Shown here: one piece after another, positions 1 to 11,495 of the stretch
Layout: every line of letters begins with the position of its first letter
How positions within the stretch are numbered: position 1 is the stretch's first letter
DNA from: Euglena gracilis
Taxonomy: Eukaryota > Euglenozoa > Euglenophyceae > Euglenales > Euglenaceae
Assembly: GCA_900893395.1 (NCBI GenBank)
Contig: CAAHFI011887139.1
Span: forward strand, 1-20,586
Length of the DNA stretch: 20,586 bases
Direction of reading: 5' to 3'
The notes under the pieces: model-generated
What the model saw: the letters and a program-made list of their open reading frames with translations, nothing else
The model's database searches: none
What the model was told of the DNA's origin: nothing
Program-made: the position numbers and the translations under genes

Positions 1-1950
1 TTTGTTAATGAAAAGGGATAGGGTTAGGTCGACTTGCACCGAGAAGGTTGGCAGATAAAAGGGTTTATTTTGTTAATGAAAGGGATAGGGTTAGGTCGAC
101 TTGCACCCGAGAAGGGTTGGCAGATAAAAGTAAAAAGGGGTTTATTTTGTTAATGAAAGGGATAGGTTAGGTCGACTTGCACCCGAGAAGGGGTTGGCAA
201 TAAAAGGGTTTATTTTGTTAATGAAAGGGATAGGGTTAGGTCGACTTGCACCCGAATAGAAAGGTAGGTCGGTCGAACTTGCCACCCGAAAGGGGTTGGC
301 AGATAAGGTTTTTTGTTAATGAAAGGGATAGGGTTAGTCGACTGCACCCGAGGGGGTTGGCAGATAAAAGGGTTATTTGTTAATGAAAGGGATAGGGTTA
401 GGTCGACTTGCACCCCGAGAAGGGGTTGGCGATAAAAGGGGTTATGGGTTATTTGTTAATGAAAGGGATAGGGTTAGGTCGACTTGCACCCGAGAAGAGA
501 AAAGGGTTTATTTTGTTAAATGAAGGGATAGGGTTAGGTCGACTTGCACCCGAGAAGGGGTGGCAGATAAAAAGGGTTTATTTTGTTAATGAAAGGGATA
601 GGTTAGTCGACTTGCACCCGAGAAGGTTGGCAGATAAAAGGGGTTTATTTTGTTAATGAAAGGGATAGGGTTAGGTCGACTTGCACCCGAGAAGGGGTTG
701 GCGATAAAAGGGGTTTATTTTGTTAATGAAAGGGATAGGGTTAGGTCGACTTGCACCCGAGAAGGGTTGGCAGATAAAAGGGGTTTATTTTGTTAATGAA
801 AGGGATAGGGTTAGGTCGACTGTGCACCCGAGAAAGTGGGTTGGCGGATAAAAGGGTTTATTTTGTTAATGAAAGGGATAGGGTTAGGTCGACTTGCACC
901 CGAGAAGGTTGGGATAAAAGGGGTTTATTTTGTTAATGAAAGGGATAGGGTTAGGTCGACTTGCACCCAGAAGGGGTTGGCGATAAAAGGGTTTATTTGT
1001 TAATGAAAGGATAGGGTTAGGTCGACTTGCACGAGAAGGGTTGGCGATAAAAGGGTTATTTGTTAATGAAAGGGATAGGTTAGGTCGACTTGCACCCGAG
1101 AAGGGTTGGCAGATAAAAGGGGTTTATTTTGTTAATGAAAGGGATAGGGTTAGGTCGACTTGCACCCGAGAAGGGGTTGGCAGATAAAAGGGTTTATTTT
1201 GTTAATGAAAGGGATAGGGTTAGGTCGACTTGCACCCGAGAAGGGTTGGCGATAAAGGGGTTTATTTTGTTAATGAAAGGGATAGGGTTAGGTCGACTTG
1301 CACCCGAGAAGGGGTTGGCAGATAAAAGGGGTTTATTTTGTTAATGAAAGGGATAGGGTTAGGTCGACTTGCACCCGAGAAGGGGTTGGCGATAAAAGGG
1401 GTTTATTTTGTTAATGAAAGGGATAGGGTTAGTCGACTTGCACCGAGAAGGGTTGGCAGATAAAAGGGTTTATTTTGTTAATGAAAGGGATAGGGTTAGG
1501 TCGACTTGCACCCGAGAAGGGGTTGGCAGATAAAAGGGGTTTATTTGTTAATGAAAGGGATAGGGTTAGGTCGACTTGCACCCGAGAAGGGGTTGGCAGA
1601 TAAAAGGGGTTTATTTTGTTAATGAAAGGGATAGGGTTAGGTCGACTTGCACCCGAGAAGGGTTGGCAGATAAAAGGGGTTTATTTGTTAATGAAAGGAT
1701 AGGGTTAGGTCGACTTGCACCCGAGAAGGGTTGGCAGATAAAAGGGTTTATTTTGTTAATGAAAGGGATAGGGTTAGGTCGACTTGCACCCGAGAAGGGT
1801 TGGCAGATAAAAGGGGTTTATTTTGTTAATGAAAGGGATAGGGTTAGGTCGACTTGCACCCGAGAAGGGTTGGCGATAAAAGGGGTTTATTTTGTTAATG
1901 AAAGGGATAGGGTTAGGTCGACTTGCACCCGAGAAGGGGTTGGCAGATAA
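1..1950. repeat. Left block: indel-rich, mostly shortened units
   Basis: Seen: of 27 GTCGAC-to-GTCGAC spacings from 28 to 1917, only two are exactly 71 bp. Most are 60-70 bp and the mean is about 70. Changes are mainly single-base losses in runs (GGGG to GGG, AAAA to AAA, TTTT to TT, CCC to CC), plus the GGCAGATA to GGCGATA form at about seven places. Base substitutions are hard to find, and GTCGAC is intact in each copy except one duplicated fragment near 270. The block grades into the homogeneous core without a sharp border, so its right limit is approximate. Inference: either a degenerating array flank or a poorly corrected consensus. No gene is present. Confidence 0.85.
241..300. repeat. 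Unit with partial internal duplication of the GTCGAC segment
   Basis: Spacing between GTCGAC at 240 and the next intact one at 337 is 97 bp, 26 more than one unit. The extra bases are an imperfect second copy of the GGTCGACTTGCACCCGA segment (about 270-290), changed to GGTCGAACTTGCCACCCGA by extra bases and preceded by GAATAGAAAGGTA. It is the only place where I see the GTCGAC core itself duplicated and altered. It may be a real rearranged unit or an assembly or consensus error in the noisy left block. Confidence 0.75.
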
Positions 1951-4900
1951 AAGGGGTTTATTTTGTTAATGAAAGGGATAGGGTTAGGTCGACTTGCACC
2001 CGAGAAGGGGTTGGCAGATAAAAGGGGTTTATTTTGTTAATGAAAGGGATAGGGTTAGGTCGACTTGCACCCGAGAAGGGGTTGGCAGATAAAAGGGGTT
2101 TATTTTGTTAATGAAAGGGATAGGGTTAGGTCGACTTGCACCCGAGAAGGGGTTGGCAGATAAAAGGGGTTTTATTTTGTTAATGAAAGGGATAGGGTTA
2201 GGTCGACTTGCACCCGAGAAGGGGTTGGCAGATAAAAGGGGTTTATTTGTTAATGAAAGGGATAGGGTTAGGTCGACTTGCACCCGAGAAGGGGTTGGCA
2301 GATAAAAGGGGTTTATTTTGTTAATGAAAGGGATAGGGTTAGGTCGACTTGCACCCGAGAAGGGGTTGGCAGATAAAAGGGGTTTATTTTGTTAATGAAA
2401 GGGATAGGGTTAGGTCGACTTGCACCCGAGAAGGGGTTGGCAGATAAAAGGGGTTTATTTTGTTAATGAAAGGGATAGGGTTAGGTCGACTTGCACCCGA
2501 GAAGGGGTTGGCAGATAAAAGGGGTTTATTTTGTTAATGAAAGGGATAGGGTTAGGTCGACTTGCACCCGAGAAGGGGTTGGCAGATAAAAGGGGTTTAT
2601 TTTGTTAATGAAAGGGATAGGGTTAGGTCGACTTGCACCCGAGAAGGGGTTGGCAGATAAAAGGGGTTTATTTTGTTAATGAAAGGGATAGGGTTAGGTC
2701 GACTTGCACCCGAGAAGGGGTTGGCAGATAAAAGGGGTTTATTTTGTTAATGAAAGGGATAGGGTTAGGTCGACTTGCACCCGAGAAGGGGTTGGCAGAT
2801 AAAAGGGGTTTATTTTGTTAATGAAAGGGATAGGGTTAGGTCGACTTGCACCCGAGAAGGGGTTGGCAGATAAAAGGGGTTTATTTTGTTAATGAAAGGG
2901 ATAGGGTTAGGTCGACTTGCACCCGAGAAGGGGTTGGCAGATAAAAGGGGTTTATTTTGTTAATGAAAGGGATAGGGTTAGGTCGACTTGCACCCGAGAA
3001 GGGGTTGGCAGATAAAAGGGGTTTATTTTGTTAATGAAAGGGATAGGGTTAGGTCGACTTGCACCCGAGAAGGGGTTGGCAGATAAAAGGGGTTTATTTT
3101 GTTAATGAAAGGGATAGGGTTAGGTCGACTTGCACCCGAGAAGGGGTTGGCAGATAAAAGGGGTTTATTTTGTTAATGAAAGGGATAGGGTTAGGTCGAC
3201 TTGCACCCGAGAAGGGGTTGGCAGATAAAAGGGGTTTATTTTGTTAATGAAAGGGATAGGGTTAGGTCGACTTGCACCCGAGAAGGGGTTGGCAGATAAA
3301 AGGGGTTTATTTTGTTAATGAAAGGGATAGGGTTAGGTCGACTTGCACCCGAGAAGGGGTTGGCAGATAAAAGGGGTTTATTTTGTTAATGAAAGGGATA
3401 GGGTTAGGTCGACTTGCACCCGAGAAGGGGTTGGCAGATAAAAGGGGTTTATTTTGTTAATGAAAGGGATAGGGTTAGGTCGACTTGCACCCGAGAAGGG
3501 GTTGGCAGATAAAAGGGGTTTATTTTGTTAATGAAAGGGATAGGGTTAGGTCGACTTGCACCCGAGAAGGGGTTGGCGATAAAAGGGGTTTATTTTGTTA
3601 ATGAAAGGGATAGGGTTAGGTCGACTTGCACCCGAGAAGGGGTTGGCAGATAAAAGGGGTTTATTTTGTTAATGAAAGGGATAGGGTTAGGTCGACTTGC
3701 ACCCGAGAAGGGGTTGGCAGATAAAAGGGGTTTATTTTGTTAATGAAAGGGATAGGGTTAGGTCGACTTGCACCCGAGAAGGGGTTGGCAGATAAAAGGG
3801 GTTTATTTTGTTAATGAAAGGGATAGGGTTAGGTCGACTTGCACCCGAGAAGGGGTTGGCAGATAAAAGGGGTTTATTTTGTTAATGAAAGGGATAGGGT
3901 TAGGTCGACTTGCACCCGAGAAGGGGTTGGCAGATAAAAGGGGTTTATTTTGTTAATGAAAGGGATAGGGTTAGGTCGACTTGCACCCGAGAAGGGGTTG
4001 GCAGATAAAAGGGGTTTATTTTGTTAATGAAAGGGATAGGGTTAGGTCGACTTGCACCCGAGAAGGGGTTGGCAGATAAAAGGGGTTTATTTTGTTAATG
4101 AAAGGGATAGGGTTAGGTCGACTTGCACCCGAGAAGGGGTTGGCAGATAAAAGGGGTTTATTTTGTTAATGAAAGGGATAGGGTTAGGTCGACTTGCACC
4201 CGAGAAGGGGTTGGCAGATAAAAGGGGTTTATTTTGTTAATGAAAGGGATAGGGTTAGGTCGACTTGCACCCGAGAAGGGGTTTGGCAGATAAAAGGGGT
4301 TTATTTTGTTAATGAAAGGGATAGGGTTAGGTCGACTTGCACCCGAGAAGGGGTTGGCAGATAAAAGGGGTTTATTTTGTTAATGAAAGGGATAGGGTTA
4401 GGTCGACTTGCACCCGAGAAGGGGTTGGCAGATAAAAGGGGTTTATTTTGTTAATGAAAGGGATAGGGTTAGGTCGACTTGCACCCGAGAAGGGGTTGGC
4501 AGATAAAAGGGGTTTATTTTGTTAATGAAAGGGATAGGGTTAGGTCGACTTGCACCCGAGAAGGGGTTGGCAGATAAAAGGGGTTTATTTTGTTAATGAA
4601 AGGGATAGGGTTAGGTCGACTTGCACCCGAGAAGGGGTTGGCAGATAAAAGGGGTTTATTTTGTTAATGAAAGGGATAGGGTTAGGTCGACTTGCACCCG
4701 AGAAGGGGTTGGCAGATAAAAGGGGTTTATTTTGTTAATGAAAGGGATAGGGTTAGGTCGACTTGCACCCGAGAAGGGGTTGGCAGATAAAAGGGGTTTA
4801 TTTTGTTAATGAAAGGGATAGGGTTAGGTCGACTTGCACCCGAGAAGGGGTTGGCAGATAAAAGGGGTTTATTTTGTTAATGAAAGGGATAGGGTTAGGT

Positions 4901-5168
4901 CGACTTGCACCCGAGAAGGGGTTGGCAGATAAAAGGGGTTTATTTTGTTAATGAAAGGGATAGGGTTAGGTCGACTTGCACCCGAGAAGGGGTTGGCAGA
5001 TAAAAGGGGTTTATTTTGTTAATGAAAGGGATAGGGTTAGGTCGACTTGCACCCGAGAAGGGGTTGGCAGATAAAAGGGGTTTATTTTGTTAATGAAAGG
5101 GATAGGGTTAGGTCGACTTGCACCCGAGAAGGGGTTGGCAGATAAAAGGGGTTTATTTTGTTAATGAA

Positions 5169-5183
5169 AGGGATAGGGTTAGG
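5169..5183 (+). other. Telomere-like stretch in each unit (reference copy)
   Basis: AGGGATAGGGTTAGG matches 15 bases of a (TTAGGG)n array at 14 positions; the one difference is A for T at base 5. The same stretch recurs in nearly all units, always with the G-rich strand on +. Known: TTAGGG is the telomere repeat of vertebrates, many fungi and other eukaryotes, whereas plants of the TTTAGGG type would need an extra T. Inference: the unit may derive in part from telomeric DNA or be subtelomeric, but 15 bases in a G-rich unit can also arise by chance. Confidence 0.5.
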
Positions 5184-5199
5184 TCGACTTGCACCCGAG

Positions 5200-5224
5200 A
5201 AGGGGTTGGCAGATAAAAGGGGTT
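5200..5224. other. Pair of 8-bp AAGGGGTT direct repeats inside the unit (reference copy)
   Basis: AAGGGGTT lies at 5200-5207 and again at 5217-5224, 17 bp apart start to start. The match does not extend on either side (G against A before, G against T after). Slipped pairing between the two would add or remove exactly 17 bp, and additions of 16-17 bp at this place are the main long change seen in the array. The pair is therefore a plausible instability site. Confidence 0.8.
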
Positions 5225-8200
5225 TATTTTGTTAATGAAAGGGATAGGGTTAGGTCGACTTGCACCCGAGAAGGGGTTGGCAGATAAAAGGGGTTTATTT
5301 TGTTAATGAAAGGGATAGGGTTAGGTCGACTTGCACCCGAGAAGGGGTTGGCAGATAAAAGGGGTTTATTTTGTTAATGAAAGGGATAGGGTTAGGTCGA
5401 CTTGCACCCGAGAAGGGGTTGGCAGATAAAAGGGGTTTATTTTGTTAATGAAAGGGATAGGGTTAGGTCGACTTGCACCCGAGAAGGGGTTGGCAGATAA
5501 AAGGGGTTTATTTTGTTAATGAAAGGGATAGGGTTAGGTCGACTTGCACCCGAGAAGGGGTTGGCAGATAAAAGGGGTTTATTTTGTTAATGAAAGGGAT
5601 AGGGTTAGGTCGACTTGCACCCGAGAAGGGGTTGGCAGATAAAAGGGGTTTATTTTGTTAATGAAAGGGATAGGGTTAGGTCGACTTGCACCCGAGAAGG
5701 GGTTGGCAGATAAAAGGGGTTTATTTTGTTAATGAAAGGGATAGGGTTAGGTCGACTTGCACCCGAGAAGGGGTTGGCAGATAAAAGGGGTTTATTTTGT
5801 TAATGAAAGGGATAGGGTTAGGTCGACTTGCACCCGAGAAGGGGTTGGCAGATAAAAGGGGTTTATTTTGTTAATGAAAGGGATAGGGTTAGGTCGACTT
5901 GCACCCGAGAAGGGGTTGGCAGATAAAAGGGGTTTATTTTGTTAATGAAAGGGATAGGGTTAGGTCGACTTGCACCCGAGAAGGGGTTGGCAGATAAAAG
6001 GGGTTTATTTTGTTAATGAAAGGGATAGGGTTAGGTCGACTTGCACCCGAGAAGGGGTTGGCAGATAAAAGGGGTTTATTTTGTTAATGAAAGGGATAGG
6101 GTTAGGTCGACTTGCACCCGAGAAGGGGTTGGCAGATAAAAGGGGTTTATTTTGTTAATGAAAGGGATAGGGTTAGGTCGACTTGCACCCGAGAAGGGGT
6201 TGGCAGATAAAAGGGGTTTATTTTGTTAATGAAAGGGATAGGGTTAGGTCGACTTGCACCCGAGAAGGGGTTGGCAGATAAAAGGGGTTTATTTTGTTAA
6301 TGAAAGGGATAGGGTTAGGTCGACTTGCACCCGAGAAGGGGTTGGCAGATAAAAGGGGTTTATTTTGTTAATGAAAGGGATAGGGTTAGGTCGACTTGCA
6401 CCCGAGAAGGGGTTGGCAGATAAAAGGGGTTTATTTTGTTAATGAAAGGGATAGGGTTAGGTCGACTTGCACCCGAGAAGGGGTTGGCAGATAAAAGGGG
6501 TTTATTTTGTTAATGAAAGGGATAGGGTTAGGTCGACTTGCACCCGAGAAGGGGTTGGCAGATAAAAGGGGTTTATTTTGTTAATGAAAGGGATAGGGTT
6601 AGGTCGACTTGCACCCGAGAAGGGGTTGGCAGATAAAAGGGGTTTATTTTGTTAATGAAAGGGATAGGGTTAGGTCGACTTGCACCCGAGAAGGGGTTGG
6701 CAGATAAAAGGGGTTTATTTTGTTAATGAAAGGGATAGGGTTAGGTCGACTTGCACCCGAGAAGGGGTTGGCAGATAAAAGGGGTTTATTTTGTTAATGA
6801 AAGGGATAGGGTTAGGTCGACTTGCACCCGAGAAGGGGTTGGCAGATAAAAGGGGTTTATTTTGTTAATGAAAGGGATAGGGTTAGGTCGACTTGCACCC
6901 GAGAAGGGGTTGGCAGATAAAAGGGGTTTATTTTGTTAATGAAAGGGATAGGGTTAGGTCGACTTGCACCCGAGAAGGGGTTGGCAGATAAAAGGGGTTT
7001 ATTTTGTTAATGAAAGGGATAGGGTTAGGTCGACTTGCACCCGAGAAGGGGTTGGCAGATAAAAGGGGTTTATTTTGTTAATGAAAGGGATAGGGTTAGG
7101 TCGACTTGCACCCGAGAAGGGGTTGGCAGATAAAAGGGGTTTATTTTGTTAATGAAAGGGATAGGGTTAGGTCGACTTGCACCCGAGAAGGGGTTGGCAG
7201 ATAAAAGGGGTTTATTTTGTTAATGAAAGGGATAGGGTTAGGTCGACTTGCACCCGAGAAGGGGTTGGCAGATAAAAGGGGTTTATTTTGTTAATGAAAG
7301 GGATAGGGTTAGGTCGACTTGCACCCGAGAAGGGGTTGGCAGATAAAAGGGGTTTATTTTGTTAATGAAAGGGATAGGGTTAGGTCGACTTGCACCCGAG
7401 AAGGGGTTGGCAGATAAAAGGGGTTTATTTTGTTAATGAAAGGGATAGGGTTAGGTCGACTTGCACCCGAGAAGGGGTTGGCAGATAAAAGGGGTTTATT
7501 TTGTTAATGAAAGGGATAGGGTTAGGTCGACTTGCACCCGAGAAGGGGTTGGCAGATAAAAGGGGTTTATTTTGTTAATGAAAGGGATAGGGTTAGGTCG
7601 ACTTGCACCCGAGAAGGGGTTGGCAGATAAAAGGGGTTTATTTTGTTAATGAAAGGGATAGGGTTAGGTCGACTTGCACCCGAGAAGGGGTTGGCAGATA
7701 AAAGGGGTTTATTTTGTTAATGAAAGGGATAGGGTTAGGTCGACTTGCACCCGAGAAGGGGTTGGCAGATAAAAGGGGTTTATTTTGTTAATGAAAGGGA
7801 TAGGGTTAGGTCGACTTGCACCCGAGAAGGGGTTGGCAGATAAAAGGGGTTTATTTTGTTAATGAAAGGGATAGGGTTAGGTCGACTTGCACCCGAGAAG
7901 GGGTTGGCAGATAAAAGGGGTTTATTTTGTTAATGAAAGGGATAGGGTTAGGTCGACTTGCACCCGAGAAGGGGTTGGCAGATAAAAGGGGTTTATTTTG
8001 TTAATGAAAGGGATAGGGTTAGGTCGACTTGCACCCGAGAAGGGGTTGGCAGATAAAAGGGGTTTATTTTGTTAATGAAAGGGATAGGGTTAGGTCGACT
8101 TGCACCCGAGAAGGGGTTGGCAGATAAAAGGGGTTTATTTTGTTAATGAAAGGGATAGGGTTAGGTCGACTTGCACCCGAGAAGGGGTTGGCAGATAAAA

Positions 8201-9390
8201 GGGGTTTATTTTGTTAATGAAAGGGATAGGGTTAGGTCGACTTGCACCCGAGAAGGGGTTGGCAGATAAAAGGGGTTTATTTTGTTAATGAAAGGGATAG
8301 GGTTAGGTCGACTTGCACCCGAGAAGGGGTTGGCAGATAAAAGGGGTTTATTTTGTTAATGAAAGGGATAGGGTTAGGTCGACTTGCACCCGAGAAGGGG
8401 TTGGCAGATAAAAGGGGTTTATTTTGTTAATGAAAGGGATAGGGTTAGGTCGACTTGCACCCGAGAAGGGGTTGGCAGATAAAAGGGGTTTATTTTGTTA
8501 ATGAAAGGGATAGGGTTAGGTCGACTTGCACCCGAGAAGGGGTTGGCAGATAAAAGGGGTTTATTTTGTTAATGAAAGGGATAGGGTTAGGTCGACTTGC
8601 ACCCGAGAAGGGGTTGGCAGATAAAAGGGGTTTATTTTGTTAATGAAAGGGATAGGGTTAGGTCGACTTGCACCCGAGAAGGGGTTGGCAGATAAAAGGG
8701 GTTTATTTTGTTAATGAAAGGGATAGGGTTAGGTCGACTTGCACCCGAGAAGGGGTTGGCAGATAAAAGGGGTTTATTTTGTTAATGAAAGGGATAGGGT
8801 TAGGTCGACTTGCACCCGAGAAGGGGTTGGCAGATAAAAGGGGTTTATTTTGTTAATGAAAGGGATAGGGTTAGGTCGACTTGCACCCGAGAAGGGGTTG
8901 GCAGATAAAAGGGGTTTATTTTGTTAATGAAAGGGATAGGGTTAGGTCGACTTGCACCCGAGAAGGGGTTGGCAGATAAAAGGGGTTTATTTTGTTAATG
9001 AAAGGGATAGGGTTAGGTCGACTTGCACCCGAGAAGGGGTTGGCAGATAAAAGGGGTTTATTTTGTTAATGAAAGGGATAGGGTTAGGTCGACTTGCACC
9101 CGAGAAGGGGTTGGCAGATAAAAGGGGTTTATTTTGTTAATGAAAGGGATAGGGTTAGGTCGACTTGCACCCGAGAAGGGGTTGGCAGATAAAAGGGGTT
9201 TATTTTGTTAATGAAAGGGATAGGGTTAGGTCGACTTGCACCCGAGAAGGGGTTGGCAGATAAAAGGGGTTTATTTTGTTAATGAAAGGGATAGGGTTAG
9301 GTCGACTTGCACCCGAGAAGGGGTTGGCAGATAAAAGGGGTTTATTTTGTTAATGAAAGGGATAGGGTTAGGTCGACTTGCACCCGAGAA

Positions 9391-9423
9391 GGGGTTGGCG
9401 ATAAAAGGGGTTGGCAGATAAAA
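9391..9423. repeat. 87-bp variant unit with 16-bp internal duplication
   Basis: The segment GGGGTTGGCGATAAAA is followed at once by GGGGTTGGCAGATAAAA and then the normal GGGGTTTATT. The spacing from GTCGAC 9372 to 9459 is 87 bp. The first copy lacks one A, so the added length is 16 rather than 17. This is the only such duplication inside the homogeneous core and is the same kind of event that becomes common after 18300. Confidence 0.9.
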
Positions 9424-10564
9424 GGGGTTTATTTTGTTAATGAAAGGGATAGGGTTAGGTCGACTTGCACCCGAGAAGGGGTTGGCAGATAAAAGGGGTT
9501 TATTTTGTTAATGAAAGGGATAGGGTTAGGTCGACTTGCACCCGAGAAGGGGTTGGCAGATAAAAGGGGTTTATTTTGTTAATGAAAGGGATAGGGTTAG
9601 GTCGACTTGCACCCGAGAAGGGGTTGGCAGATAAAAGGGGTTTATTTTGTTAATGAAAGGGATAGGGTTAGGTCGACTTGCACCCGAGAAGGGGTTGGCA
9701 GATAAAAGGGGTTTATTTTGTTAATGAAAGGGATAGGGTTAGGTCGACTTGCACCCGAGAAGGGGTTGGCAGATAAAAGGGGTTTATTTTGTTAATGAAA
9801 GGGATAGGGTTAGGTCGACTTGCACCCGAGAAGGGGTTGGCAGATAAAAGGGGTTTATTTTGTTAATGAAAGGGATAGGGTTAGGTCGACTTGCACCCGA
9901 GAAGGGGTTGGCAGATAAAAGGGGTTTATTTTGTTAATGAAAGGGATAGGGTTAGGTCGACTTGCACCCGAGAAGGGGTTGGCAGATAAAAGGGGTTTAT
10001 TTTGTTAATGAAAGGGATAGGGTTAGGTCGACTTGCACCCGAGAAGGGGTTGGCAGATAAAAGGGGTTTATTTTGTTAATGAAAGGGATAGGGTTAGGTC
10101 GACTTGCACCCGAGAAGGGGTTGGCAGATAAAAGGGGTTTATTTTGTTAATGAAAGGGATAGGGTTAGGTCGACTTGCACCCGAGAAGGGGTTGGCAGAT
10201 AAAAGGGGTTTATTTTGTTAATGAAAGGGATAGGGTTAGGTCGACTTGCACCCGAGAAGGGGTTGGCAGATAAAAGGGGTTTATTTTGTTAATGAAAGGG
10301 ATAGGGTTAGGTCGACTTGCACCCGAGAAGGGGTTGGCAGATAAAAGGGGTTTATTTTGTTAATGAAAGGGATAGGGTTAGGTCGACTTGCACCCGAGAA
10401 GGGGTTGGCAGATAAAAGGGGTTTATTTTGTTAATGAAAGGGATAGGGTTAGGTCGACTTGCACCCGAGAAGGGGTTGGCAGATAAAAGGGGTTTATTTT
10501 GTTAATGAAAGGGATAGGGTTAGGTCGACTTGCACCCGAGAAGGGGTTGGCAGATAAAAGGGGT

Positions 10565-10580
10565 TTATTTATTTTGTTAA
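10565..10580. repeat. 4-bp TTTA slippage insertion
   Basis: The normal GGGGTTTATTTTG becomes GGGGTTTATTTATTTTG, giving a 75-bp spacing (10524 to 10599). Similar extra bases at the same place in the unit occur near 17108-17120 and 19980-19990, consistent with slippage in the short T-rich run. Confidence 0.9.
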
Positions 10581-11460
10581 TGAAAGGGATAGGGTTAGGT
10601 CGACTTGCACCCGAGAAGGGGTTGGCAGATAAAAGGGGTTTATTTTGTTAATGAAAGGGATAGGGTTAGGTCGACTTGCACCCGAGAAGGGGTTGGCAGA
10701 TAAAAGGGGTTTATTTTGTTAATGAAAGGGATAGGGTTAGGTCGACTTGCACCCAGAAGGGGTTGGCAGATAAAAGGGGTTTATTTTGTTAATGAAAGGG
10801 ATAGGGTTAGGTCGACTTGCACCCGAGAAGGGGTTGGCAGATAAAAGGGGTTTATTTTGTTAATGAAAGGGATAGGGTTAGGTCGACTTGCACCCGAGAA
10901 GGGGTTGGCAGATAAAAGGGGTTTATTTTGTTAATGAAAGGGATAGGGTTAGGTCGACTTGCACCCGAGAAGGGGTTGGCAGATAAAAGGGGTTTATTTT
11001 GTTAATGAAAGGGATAGGGTTAGGTCGACTTGCACCCGAGAAGGGGTTGGCAGATAAAAGGGGTTTATTTTGTTAATGAAAGGGATAGGGTTAGGTCGAC
11101 TTGCACCCGAGAAGGGGTTGGCAGATAAAAGGGGTTTATTTTGTTAATGAAAGGGATAGGGTTAGGTCGACTTGCACCCGAGAAGGGGTTGGCAGATAAA
11201 AGGGGTTTATTTTGTTAATGAAAGGGATAGGGTTAGGTCGACTTGCACCCGAGAAGGGGTTGGCAGATAAAAGGGGTTTATTTTGTTAATGAAAGGGATA
11301 GGGTTAGGTCGACTTGCACCCGAGAAGGGGTTGGCAGATAAAAGGGGTTTATTTTGTTAATGAAAGGGATAGGGTTAGGTCGACTTGCACCCGAGAAGGG
11401 GTTGGCGATAAAAGGGGTTTATTTTGTTAATGAAAGGGATAGGGTTAGGTCGACTTGCAC

Positions 11461-11495
11461 CCGAAAGATAAAAGGGGTTGGCAGATAAAAGGGGT
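11461..11495. repeat. 77-bp variant unit, truncated internal duplication
   Basis: CACCCGA is followed by AAGATAAAA and then a complete GGGGTTGGCAGATAAAA, so the GATAAAA part is present twice while the first GGGGTTGGC is lost. Spacing is 77 bp (11449 to 11526). It looks like the 17-bp duplication with part of one copy removed. Confidence 0.8.

Larger units (their letters stand above)
5161..5231 (+). repeat. Reference copy of the 71-bp unit
   Basis: This copy matches the commonest form and serves as the coordinate reference; the start at TTAATG is arbitrary, since a tandem array has no natural beginning. Landmarks in it: telomere-like AGGGATAGGGTTAGG at unit bases 9-23; the 6-bp palindrome GTCGAC at 23-28; CACCCGAG at 32-39; first AAGGGGTT at 40-47; GGCAGATAAAA at 48-58; second AAGGGGTT at 57-64; A/T-rich TTTATTTTG at 63-71. 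There are two CpG sites, in GTCGAC and in CCCGAG. Because 71 is not a multiple of three, each successive unit is read in a different frame, and every frame meets stops in perfect units (for example TAA in GATAAAA on the + strand and in CAAAATAAA on the - strand). Confidence 0.95.
1951..11400. repeat. Core block: nearly identical 71-bp units
   Basis: Seen: about 133 units, nearly all exactly 71 bp and, as far as I can read, identical. From GTCGAC at 2343 to GTCGAC at 9301 is 6958 bp, exactly 98 x 71. The only differences I found in that stretch are a missing A near 3577 (GGCGATA) and an extra T near 4282, which cancel in length. Other exceptions in the block are an extra T near 2170, a lost TT near 2247, a 16-bp duplication at 9391, a 4-bp insertion at 10567-10574, and a one-base loss near 10754. 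Known: array centres are often more homogeneous than edges because unequal exchange and conversion homogenise them. Inference: a recent or actively homogenised amplification, or a consensus flattened by assembly. No gene lies here. Confidence 0.92.

Noticed and set aside
1576-1950. Open frame of about 124 codons on the + strand, and some 20 similar 60-130-codon frames elsewhere
   Set aside because: Each translates the 71-bp unit (VNERDRVRSTCTREG and its frame-shifted forms). They occur only where unit lengths vary; the uniform core from about 2305 to 9307 has none of this length. This is the pattern expected of noncoding repeats.
5189-5211. Hairpin or terminator between TTGCACCC and GGGTTGGCA
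   Set aside because: Pairing needs two single-base bulges in a stem of about seven pairs; it is too weak to call, and there is no transcript for it to end.
5169-5222. Canonical G-quadruplex motif
   Set aside because: GGG-ATA-GGG is followed by a 23-base gap before the next run of three or more G, and the later gap is 13 bases. The usual pattern of four runs with loops of 1-7 bases is not met; only a long-loop form is conceivable.
5209-5260. RNA polymerase III A-box and B-box, suggesting a tRNA-derived SINE
   Set aside because: TGGCAGATAAAAGG and AGGTCGACTTG resemble the A and B boxes only loosely (the B-box core GTTCGA reads GGTCGA and the final C positions are wrong). There is no tRNA fold, A tail or target-site duplication.
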